From: Calendula officinalis | Taxonomy: Eukaryota > Streptophyta > Magnoliopsida > Asterales > Asteraceae | DNA: 64,000 bases | Assembly: GCA_963853835.1 (NCBI GenBank) | Contig: OY970822.1 | Location: 87,959,135-88,023,134, forward strand | Direction of reading: 5' to 3' | Shown here: piece by piece, positions 23,748-32,714 of the stretch | How the letters are laid out: each line of letters starts with the position of its first letter | How positions within the stretch are numbered: position 1 is the stretch's first letter | The notes under the pieces: generated by a model | What the model was told of the DNA's origin: nothing | Seen by the model: the letters and a program-made list of their open reading frames with translations, nothing else | The model's database searches: none | Made by a program: the position numbers and the translations under genes

Positions 23748-23750
<3 letters not shown>
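22266..23750. mobile_element. Putative mobile element carrying an ABCG gene fragment
   Basis: The segment lies between two (TA)n arrays. Its two ends share, in inverted orientation, AGAACC and AGAACT motifs (left CAGAACCAAATTAGG and CAGAACTGATT; right GAGTTCTTACAGTTCTAACG and GGTTCTGATTTTAATTC). It holds part of an ABC transporter gene. I cannot assign the class; a Helitron or other gene-capturing element is possible. Confidence 0.4.
22925..23470 (-). pseudogene. ABCG half-transporter ATPase fragment
   Basis: The minus strand reads DGEVLAVLGASGSGKSTLID with an intact Walker A, then LNGEQLDSSLLKVISAYVMQ with the Q-loop, LTVEETLMFAAEFRLPQTLS, a stop at 23083-23081 where the family has GDEGHRG, the signature VSGGERRRVTIGI, and a Walker B region LLLDEPTFGLDSSSAYMVV with F replacing S of the usual EPTSGLD. 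A second stop follows VLQ near 22928. Only the nucleotide-binding domain is present; the membrane domain is absent. It resembles plant ABCG lipid exporters of the WBC group. The internal stop and truncation make it a pseudogene. Confidence 0.88.

Positions 23751-23832
<82 letters not shown>
23751..23832. repeat. (TA)n microsatellite, about 41 units
   Basis: Uninterrupted alternation of T and A over 82 bases. The YIYIYI open frame here is an artefact of it. Confidence 0.98.
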
Positions 23833-23833
<1 letters not shown>

Positions 23834-24105
23834 TTTCTCACATTTAGAAAAATCAAATGCTAAATATTATTGGTGTTTTGCTAAACAAGAACTAAAGTTT
23901 GAAAAGTTTTATTTTTTTCTTAAACTTCTTTCATCAACTAGCGATGACCAAGAAAAATACAAAGTATCAATAAGATTTTTAACCATTTTATCAAGTATCC
24001 AACTAACTACCTTTTCTCCTACGACTATAAATCCAAACACAAACATATCTTTTAATAAAATCAACTAAAGTCCGTTTCTTCATTTCTTGATTATTGAATA
24101 TGTAA

Positions 24106-24578
24106 TTATTTCTGAATTTTTAGTGCATGCACATTGTTGTTAGACAAACAACCTCAATTACGTTTGTATTATTTTTTGTCATTCCACAATCATCGATCCA
24201 TTCCATGATATCACTAATACTTCCCACACTTAAAACAACCAATTGCATCCAATGGAATATAGAATACCAAGTAGCAACCGCAAATTCACATCTTCTAAGC
24301 ACATGATCTCCGTCTTCTACCTCATTATTGCAAATAGCACATTATACATTCACTATGTTTAATACCTTTTGATAGGAAATTTATTCTTGTTGGAATATTA
24401 TGTATATTTACCCTCCAAAATAAAATATTATCTTTCTTTGTAACCAAAGCATTTCATCTTGTATTCTTTATTTCTTTATATAACTTGGGAGAATTAAATT
24501 GTCTAGCCAATCTTGTTTTTTATTTTTTTACCTCATAAGCACCATTAGAACCTATCTCCCACCCCCATTTCTCATAAA
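24106..24578 (-). pseudogene. LINE C-terminal (zf-RVT) remnant
   Basis: The minus strand carries CAICNNEVEDGDHVLRRCEF with a few breaks, then AVATWYSIFHWMQLV, matching the zinc-binding C-terminus of plant LINE reverse transcriptases (CxxC ... EHLFxxC). Further upstream, KWGWEIGSNGAYEVKKI matches the preceding domain. Stops and frameshifts are frequent. Similar 45-bp sequences flank it at 24060 and 24579. Confidence 0.72.
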
Positions 24579-24688
24579 GCCGACTAAATACCGTTTCTTC
24601 ATTTCTTGGTTACTGAATATGTTTGTACTCCCATTAATCACATTATAATGATCTTATCATTATCAAAAAATTAACATCTCTATATTCT

Positions 24689-25611
24689 TAGGGGTGTTCA
24701 TGGGTGGTTAACTGGTTATTGGTTATCCCTTAATCGGTAATATCAGTTCGACAATTTTATGAACTTACACCTTAACTGGTTATTTCAGTTCAGTTATTTG
24801 GTTAACCTGTTAACTTGACTTAGAAGTAAAATTGTTAAGTATAGATGCAAAAAACATTTGCTGCTAAGTTTGATATAATATCTTCTGGTTGTAACTTGTA
24901 AAGCAAAAGCTTGTTTATATTCCAAATCACAAATAGCGTATTACAATAAACTTTGAGAGATAAACACGTAAGACCACTCCCAACCAATATTATCAAACTG
25001 ACATCGTCGTTTTTGTCAAACCAACGTCACTTCAGCTCACCATCCAACCAATATTAAACTGACATACTCATGCCAACAATACCTCTTTCCTTCAGTTTTT
25101 TGGGACCCGCCATTACAAAATACACTCATACAAAATACCCCTTTGGGCCCTACCTCACCAACCGATCCATCTCCTTCTTCCCATCCCCAAACCCATGGCA
25201 ACAAACCGACGTCATCAAGTGATCCCTCCGTGCCATTGGTTGAAACTCGTCGGTTGAAGTGATCCCTCAAGTGATCCCCGTTGGCGGTGGTCTTATGAGA
25301 TAAAAGACATGAGAATAAAAACTTTTAATAACTTAGTTTTTATATATTTTGTTCGTAAAATGATAACATATGAAAAATAAATGGCAAAGTCATGAATTTG
25401 AGAAAATATATAGATATAAATATACTTCTATGTAATTTCGGTTTTTCGGTTAATCGTCCGTCCCTAAGACCATGAACAGTAAATGAAAGTGAAAACTGAA
25501 CAAAATCAGTTCAGTTAACAAAACAAAAAATTACTGATAAATCGTTTCGTTTAACCAATAATTAGGTACGGTTGGTCAGTTTTCGGTTTCAAATATTGTT
25601 GAAAACCCCTA
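24689..25611. mobile_element. Probable hAT-type element, interrupted by a MITE
   Basis: Left end TAGGGGTGTTCATGGGTGG and right end GTTGAAAACCCCTA have hAT-like termini; the subterminal zones are rich in GGTTAACTGGTTA and TTCGGTTAACC. No identical 8-bp flanking duplication is visible, so the boundaries are tentative. Confidence 0.5.
24972..25292. mobile_element. Tourist-like MITE, family H
   Basis: Ends GACCACTCCCAACCAA and GTTGGCGGTGGTC; interior CATGCCAACAATACCTCTTT and TTCAGTTTTTTGGGACCCGC are shared with the 34822 copy. Flanks are TAA on the left and TTA on the right, so the target duplication is not exact. Confidence 0.8.
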
Positions 25612-26574
25612 ATCCTTAAGGTGCATTTGGTTTGTTGGAGAATGCTTATGAGGGTACATATGAAAAATGCATAAATCTCAAACAAAATATCCATGGTCTT
25701 CTTCGTCCAAGCTTCCATAAAAAACAATCATACCCAAATTAGACGATAAAGAAATAGATTACAATCATACCCAAATTATTAGATGATAAAGAAATAGATT
25801 TCCATGAATTGTAAAGAAGGAAAGGGTCACGCGAGTCAATGATGTAGAGAGTAGGGCCCACTAGGAATGGATTCCAGAACCCATCGCTTTTAGACCGATG
25901 TCATCGGGCTGTTATTCGGTTGGCCAACCGTTGCTCATATCCTAACTGACATATAGCGAACCGAATAACAGCCCGATAATCGAGAGTCAGGATTTAAAAA
26001 ATAAAAAATGCGCATGAATATGTTGAATATTGTAGTTGTAACTTCTACTATTGTAAGAAATAGTTTGGAGCTTATTATCATCGTCTAAACGTCATCTCGG
26101 AGTATTTTGGTGCATCGCCAAAATAATCTTCCATGAGTGACTGTTTGGCGCCAACTCGATCGCGATGTATATATTTTCTAGGGGTCGGTTCGTCTTTAGC
26201 ACACAATTTTTTATATTATTCGTTACAATCATTTAATTTTGCCAATTTGTTGATTCTTTATTTTTTCAACCGAAGTTTCATGTTGAACCAGCCGATTCTT
26301 ATCGATCTAACTGGCTAATTTTTTACCAGCTATTTTTCAGTTTCCCGATTCAGGTAGTCTAGCCGGGCAGTTTAACCGGATTTTTAAGAAAGTTGTATTG
26401 AATTTAACTTTTTTGTGACAAATACGATCTAAAACAAAATATTGAGACTAAATGATATAAGAGGTTCGTTTTATCATTACTCATTTATAATGTGTTTAGG
26501 ACTACTATATATAGAAGTACTTAAACTTAAACTTATTTCTACTTTTAGTAATATCCTAAACACCACAAAAATAA
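25612..26574. other. Intergenic stretch with a short direct repeat and a hairpin
   Basis: No gene is supported. CAATCATACCCAAATTA occurs twice, 36 bp apart, in the repeat at 25727-25801. An 18-bp perfect inverted repeat (TCGGGCTGTTATTCGGTT at 25904-25921; inverse at 25959-25976) forms a hairpin with a 37-base loop. Confidence 0.6.
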
Positions 26575-26655
26575 AAAAAATGTTGCTTACAGGATTCGAA
26601 CACAAGACCTTTTGTAAATATTGACTATGTGTTAACCGATTTATCTAAATGACAT
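26575..26655 (-). mobile_element. tRNA-derived SINE-like fragment
   Basis: The minus strand has TTAGATAAATCGGTTAAC (A-box-like) and TGTGTTCGAATCCTG (B-box), about 30 bases apart, as in tRNA-derived SINE heads. No tail was found. Confidence 0.5.
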
Positions 26656-26939
26656 TTTGTTTAATCACAAATAAACAGACAACATAACACTGCAAAACGT
26701 CGAAATTGTCCCTTGTTTTATTTCGGATACAATTTAATATGTATTCTATAAGGTCTTATCACCCATCTTATTCAACACTTATTGAAGGTAACGTCTTGAT
26801 AAAAAAAACTCTACAATTTAGGTACGGGTTCCCGTCACCGCATTGCGCGAGTACCCTGCTAGTATGGAATAAAAAGTAAAGAGTTGCTGTTGAGGAACCC
26901 TTGAAATGATGAACTTTACTTGAATAGCCTATACTTCTA

Positions 26940-27026
26940 AAATTTTCACGTGGGGGTCTTCGGGAGGGTGATGGCAATGCCGAAGCTCGACCCGTTGCCT
27001 CCTTTTTTTGCTGTTCAAAAAAAAAA
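26940..27026 (+). mobile_element. Severely truncated LINE/SINE insertion with target duplication
   Basis: An 87-bp insert ending GCTGTTC plus poly-A is flanked by identical AGCCTATACTTCTA (26926-26939 and 27027-27040). Its body (GGTGATGGCAATGCCGAAGC) is the same as the 3' tail of the LINE ending at 59259. Confidence 0.9.
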
Positions 27027-27040
27027 AGCCTATACTTCTA

Positions 27041-28763
27041 GACCTATAGGCTGGCTCTAAGGACCCCAATTAGTCAAACTTTGATGCCCTTCTGTCACAC
27101 TCCCATCTTGGGGCCCGCCCATTTTACCCAAGTTGACAATTTCATTGGTTGATTTACTTTTTAGGTTGATAACATAAGACCGGTAGGAAAGATGATTAAA
27201 CTTAAACATAATTGTGGTTACCAATATAATCTCAGCCCAAACAAGAAGTTCGGTTCCCTTAGCGACCAAGCTTAGCCAAAACTGGAGGTCGAACGCGTCA
27301 GACTGAGTCATGTAATGGAATTGGACGCATCATGGTGAAAACCATTACGCCTAATCTAAGAAAACCATTGCAAAAGATTTTATACAAGGGAACCAATTGT
27401 AATTATTGTTTAATTAGTATAATGTGAGTTAGAAATGGTTATTTCTTTTTTATAGATAGATCAGTTAAAGTTAAACCTACCAATTATATTCTATTAGGTG
27501 GATAGCTATCGGATATGACCTGTTATTTTTAGATATAAAGTATGTCTTTCTGTTTGTAAAATAATGTGTTTTTTAGAAATTGTGTATATGTTTGATGATA
27601 ATCAACAATATGTTTGGAAAGACATACTCTATATCTAAAAATAATGTACTTTAAATCAGTGTTACGTTACGTGTTAGCAAACCAAACGATGCAATTATTG
27701 GCAGATATTGTGATTGTTGGTGGGTAATTTACTTATGACGATTGGCAGGTAATCAAATGCTATGTAGTTAAGTAATCTAGAATCAGATGGTCACTTTTTG
27801 AAGGTACAACACGGTTAAGAAAATCCCACAACTATTCATTCATTAAGCCTCTAGTAACAAATAGTCAATTTTATTACATTAATGTGACAATAATACTTTT
27901 ATATTGACACACTGACTCACATAAATCCGGCAATAATATGTTTTCACTTTCTTTATTACTTTAGCGAAAGTACACAATATATTGAAAAATGTACAATTTT
28001 ACAATGCATGCTCTTCGTAGTCTTTTCTTCTGTTAACTGACAAATTAGAACGAATTTGGAAATTGACAGGGTGATGCCAATGCTGTTACTTTGCGTCCCC
28101 GTTACGAACCAGTTGGAGGCTTCCCCCGCATTTGGTGGTCATGTTGACCGATGGAGGTCGCTATGTGTTGTGTATTTGTGGTTTGTATATTTGGGCGTGT
28201 TTGTTCAACACTCACGAGTTTGGTTTTATCTGGAGAGAAAATTGATGTAACGACAATATGAAATCAGTGACCAAACTTGAAAATTACACTTCGCCTTATC
28301 TCCTAAGTTTTAATATTAGTTCCTAAAAAAAATGCACTAATAAAATAAAGCAAACAAACAACAATTTGCGTTGTTAATCATATTTGACAAAATTATGTTA
28401 TCGTTTACACTTTAAAGAAAATTATGGAAAGTTAGCCATTGATGTGTTCCCTTCGGCAGTATACAGCCCCTATGTGTGGCCACTGGACGACAGAGTGCTG
28501 CAGTGACGCAGAGAGTCAGGTTTTAATCTTGAAACTGATATAACTATCAGATTTTGATGTTTGATTTATTCAACCGATAACAAAATAACGAGGCAAGAAA
28601 ATATACAAAAAAATATGTATTTAAACAATCAATGAATTAATATATATACTGGTAATAATGGTAATCAATTGTAATTGTAGTTGCTACTGTCAACGTTTCA
28701 GTTTTTCTCTCTACCATCAACACCTGACAATTGTAGTTGCAATTGTAATTAAATTATGGTTTT
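27041..28763. other. Intergenic stretch with one long hairpin
   Basis: No gene is supported. A 28-bp inverted repeat, with one mismatch, lies at 27523-27550 and 27617-27644 (GAAAGACATACTCTATATCT and inverse). The 64-residue frame at 28056 matches nothing I know. Confidence 0.5.
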
Positions 28764-29352
28764 ACTAATGACAGTCTTTAGGGCTGTCACTAACATGCAT
28801 AAAAAGCTTGTACATTGATTAAAAAAGTAATATTTTCTTAAAATTCAGAGAGTTGTTTTTTGAGTATTTTGCCTTTTTAATGACAGCCCTAACACTGTGT
28901 TCCCGAGTTTTAATTCCAAGAGAAAAGAAGAGAAATAGAAAGAAATAAAAAATTTATTGTGTTCCAGAGTTTTAATTTTAAAAGAAAGGAAAAGAAGAGA
29001 AGAGAAATTTAATGCATTTTTTCTCTCCTAATCTTCCTCCCAAAAGTGAGAAGATTTGGAGAGAAGAGAACTTTCAATTAATTAAAAACATTTGAAATTA
29101 CCAAATCACTCTTGATATTACCTAATTTAATTATATCTTAAGGATAGAATTGTAAATGTATTAACTTTTTGAGTTTTTTCCTTTCTCTCCAACTCAAGTA
29201 CACAAAAAACGATAATTTTCTTTTTCTTTTCTATCCAACACGGGAACACAAAAAAGAAAAATATTTTCTTCTTAATTTCTCTTCTTTTCTCTCACCTTCT
29301 CCTCTTTTCTTTCATTTAAAAGCTCTGGAACACAGTGTAAGGGCTGTCATTA
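28764..29352. mobile_element. Palindrome-ended element, family P, split by a MITE
   Basis: The left end TAATGACAGTCTTTAGGGCTGTC and the right end GACAGCCCTAAGGGCTGTC (reconstituted across the insert) are each palindromic. The interior, GCTTGTACATTGATTAAAAA to GTATTTTGCC, matches the copy at 39608 in reverse. Confidence 0.65.
28893..29337. mobile_element. Nested Tourist-like MITE (445 bp)
   Basis: Ends CACTGTGTTCCCGAGTTTTA and AAAGCTCTGGAACACAGTG are inverted repeats, with TAA on both sides (28890-28892 and 29338-29340). An extra copy of the left end (TTGTGTTCCAGAGTTTTAAT) lies inside at 28959. The body is GAAAAGAAGAGAAA-rich. Confidence 0.85.
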
Positions 29353-30229
29353 GTATTTTTCATTAAATTAAGATTTCTTAACCGTGATATCTAATTCATA
29401 ACAACTAGAAAATATATCTTAAAAATAGGATTGAATGGCCTGTTGTTTTTATAGAATAATAGATGATCTGACTATTTGCCAAACCTATTGAAGTGATTGG
29501 CATTATATTTTGATGGACTCCAAGTTTGACCACTTGTCAATCACCAGCTGTATATATGAATCTATGATTAAAGAGAGTACACCCTTTCCTGCCATTTCTT
29601 GCAATACAACCCCCTTTCAATTATTACCATCTTCGGTTAGTCACTCCTAGAGAGCACGTTTATTACTATGGCACTATACAGAATGACTAATGTAGAGAAT
29701 TCATTTTTTCACCGCAGTTTTTAATGTTAGATTATAAGTTTTATACCTAACTGTATAACAACCTTAAGTAATAGTTGTGGTGTATCCATTAAAAGTTGTA
29801 ATGTATTTATCACCACCTCATTGCAAATGTATCGGCGAATCAAGCTTCAAATGATGATTAATCTTCAGAATTGGTGAATATATCAGCGAATATTTCAAGA
29901 ATTGTAAATATATTGGCCAAAAAAATGCGAATAGTTTGATGAATATTCTGAAACTTCACGTTTTTATGCGCAAAAAAATGATTTCCTTTAATTTGGCCCG
30001 AACAATATGTGCGTTAAAATGTGCTAAAAACCTGTGTTTTTTATACTGTTTAATCGCAATTTCGCTGAATACCACATTTTTCGTATTTTGCTTGTAATTT
30101 CGTAAACTTTTAAACAATTTGGATGATAGTTGTTGCAAATTGTTCGTTTTTTAATATAGAATAATCGTACCGCATATTGTTCAAAAGCTTAGAAATTTGA
30201 GGGAATTTAAAGCACATGGTCATGTCACA
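29353..30229. other. Non-genic AT-rich stretch
   Basis: I see no gene, repeat pair or RNA gene here. Confidence 0.4.
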
Positions 30230-30244
30230 AAAGGGGCTCCACTT

Positions 30245-30317
30245 TTTTTTTTGAACGCTAAAAGAGGGCAACAGATCGGGCTTCGGTAATGCTATCATCC
30301 TCCCGAGGACCCCAAAG
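30245..30317 (-). mobile_element. Severely truncated LINE/SINE insertion with target duplication
   Basis: The insert, on the minus strand, reads GGGGTCCTCGGGAGGATGAT to poly-A and is flanked by AAAGGGGCTCCACTT on both sides (30230-30244 and 30318-30332). It is the same tail sequence as at 26940 and 59175. Confidence 0.9.
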
Positions 30318-30533
30318 AAAGGGGCTCCACTTAAAAGGCATAATTCTTGCCCACGACTAACTAAATCGAAGTTTACGACGAGACATGTTAAACAGTTGTA
30401 GTTTCAGGATGTAATCATTTATCTCATCTTTATACTGTACCTCAATGCTTTATTAAAGATCAGATTAAAAATGGTAATTAATTAGCATATGAATCTGAAG
30501 AGTCCATAATTTCGGGACGTTTAAATACTTTAA

Positions 30534-31407
30534 GGAGGGCATTTGGTTCACTGAAATGTTTATGACAGAATTGAAGTCTAGGAAGGAATTGGAATTGGAA
30601 TTGTCAGGATTTGAATTCAAATTCTGTATTCTATTTGGTTGACTAGGAAATGAAATTGAAATTCAATTCAATATTATGTTTGGTTGCCAGGAAATGTAAT
30701 TGGAATTTTGTAAAAAGAAGAATTTGCCCTTATTCGTGTAGGTGGTGGTTGTGGTGACAACGGTATTGGTGGAGGGCGATGGTGGGTGGCGGTAGTGGTG
30801 GGTTGGTGGTGGCGGGTGGTGGCGGTGGCGGTAGCGATGGGTGGCGATGGTGGTGGTGGTGGCGGGTGGTGGTGGAGGTGGTAAGTCGCGGTGGAGGTGG
30901 AGGGTGGTTGTAGCGGTGATGGATGGCGGTGGTCGCCGGCGATCGCTGTTGGTGGGTGGTGGCGGAAACGGTGGGGTGGCAGGTGGTGGTGGTGGCAGCG
31001 GTGGCGGGTGGTGGAGGAGGTGGCAGGTGGCGACAACGGTAGTGGTGGTGGCGGGTGGTGGTGGGTGGTGGCGATGATGGCGGTAGCGGCGGGTGGTGAT
31101 GGTGGGTGGCGACAACGGTAGTGGTGGGTGGCGGGTGGTGGTGGTTGCGGGTGGCGGCAGTGGGTGGCGGCGGTAGGTGGTGGTTAGTTTAAGGTTCAAA
31201 GGTGTTTAAGGGTAATATGGTAATCTACACATTCCTTATTCATAGGATTTCAAAATCCTTTCATCCTTAGATGAAATTCACATTCCCTTGTTTGATGAAA
31301 TATTTTTTAACCAATGATTCCAATTCCGTCCAACCAAACATAAGAATCCATATAAATTGAATTCCAATTCCTTCAAATTTCTAAGGCTCCAGCGAACCAA
31401 ACGCCCC
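30534..31407. mobile_element. Tourist-like element with a GGTGG-repeat core
   Basis: Left end GGAGGGCATTTGGTTCACTG and right end CAGCGAACCAAACGCCCC are inverted repeats flanked by TAA (30531-30533 and 31408-31410). Both arms repeat GGAATTGGAATT/AATTCCAATTCC. About half of the 874 bp is the G-rich repeat at 30745-31180. Confidence 0.85.
30745..31180. repeat. G-rich GGTGG/GGCGG low-complexity array
   Basis: About 435 bp of irregular GGTGGTGG, GGCGGGTGG and GGCGACAACGG units with strong strand asymmetry (G on the plus strand). All open frames in it are composition artefacts. Many runs of paired guanines make G-quadruplex formation possible. Confidence 0.95.
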
Positions 31408-31526
31408 TAAGAGAAGCATTACAATTTGAATTAGAAGAATTTATAATTTTTGATGGCCAAGATGATTTCTTATGAGGAATTAGCATAGATGGAACTTTGT
31501 TAGTAAGTGATACAAAAAAGTATATA

Positions 31527-31838
31527 CTCTTCCGTATCAAAATAAGTGTTACATTTGAAAAATTGTGGTTTTTGAGGCAAATGATTAAAAAGTGGTTTAA
31601 AATAGATTAAAGTGGATAGTTAGTGGATAATAAGTCTCACTTTTTTTGAATTAAATGATATCAATGATGTTTAAAAGTAAAAGTAAGGGTAAAATGATAA
31701 TTTCACTTTATTAAAGTAGATAGTTAGTGGAGAATAAATCTTACTTTTTTACCAAATAAGGTAAGTTTTGGAAGTATATTACTTATTTTAATCAACTCTT
31801 AAATAGAAAGTGTATCACTTATTTTGATACGGAGGTAG
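31527..31838. mobile_element. Stowaway-like MITE, family 1
   Basis: Ends CTCTTCCGTATCAAAATAAG and TTGATACGGAGGTAG, flanked by TA. The interior matches the 11793 copy in the same orientation. Confidence 0.88.
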
Positions 31839-31945
31839 TATATGATTTTAATTTTTTAAATATGACAATTTCAACAAGGTGGCATAACTTTCTTTCTGAG
31901 AAGGTAGATTACCAATCTTTCAAGACGTGGGTTAGATTTTCAATA

Positions 31946-32201
31946 CTACTTTCGTATCAAAATAAGTGATGCACTTTTCATTTATAAGTTGATCAAAATA
32001 AGTGATATATTTCTGAAATTTATCTTATTTCGTAAAAAAGTAGTACACATTCTCCACTATTATCTACTTTAATAAAGTTAAATTATCCTTTTACCCTTAT
32101 TTTTACTTTTGAATACCATTAATATCTTAACCCACAATTTAATCTTTTGTTCCAAAAACCATGAAATCTTAAGTGTATCACTTATCTTGATACAGAGGTA
32201 G
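31946..32201. mobile_element. Stowaway-like MITE, family 1, diverged
   Basis: Ends CTACTTTCGTATCAAAATAA and CTTGATACAGAGGTAG, flanked by TA. It is about 55 bp shorter than its relatives and lies only 107 bp from the previous copy, in the opposite orientation. Confidence 0.83.
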
Positions 32202-32714
32202 TATATCTTATGTCCGATTTGTTCAGCTAGTATGGAATCAATTGATCATTTATTTTATACATTTGATGCGGCTTTATATATTTGGCGTTTGATTCATGTG
32301 GCATGATATTCAAATTCCAAATTCCAGAAGCAATTTCTCATTCGAATTTGATTTCATGGTTTCATAGTACTCATATTCAAGATGTTAGGAAATAGCGTTT
32401 ACACATAATTTCAGCTAATACTTGGTGAATTATATGAGAGTATCAGAATTCTATCATATATAACTCTCATCCTAGGAATTGTGATATTTTTTATTGTATT
32501 CGTTTGTATCTTTTAATTGGTTAAAATAGTTCTAAATGTTTAGTATGGTTTGATTGGCTCAAAAAATCGTTTGTAATATTATTAACTTCTTACTAGCTTC
32601 TCTTTGTTAATATAATTGTTATTTAAAAAAAACAATTTTTTTTAATTGAAAAACATTACATTTAATAATTAAAAACTAAAAAAAAGGGGGAAGAAAGACC
32701 ATGGGGATGTATAA

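Noticed and set aside
23727..24068. Open frame with a run of YIYIYI
   Set aside because: Produced by the (TA)n microsatellite.
24689..25611. Firm hAT call with target duplication
   Set aside because: The flanking 8-mers (TATATTCT and ATCCTTAA) do not match, so the call is kept only as probable.
28056..28250. 64-residue open frame near GGTGATGCCAATGC
   Set aside because: Looked at as a possible LINE tail relative, but only the first dozen bases resemble it and no protein family matches.
30663..31199. Long proline/threonine/histidine-rich open frame (178 residues, minus) and glycine-rich frames (plus)
   Set aside because: They are translations of the GGTGG low-complexity array; several frames are open at once and none has a domain.
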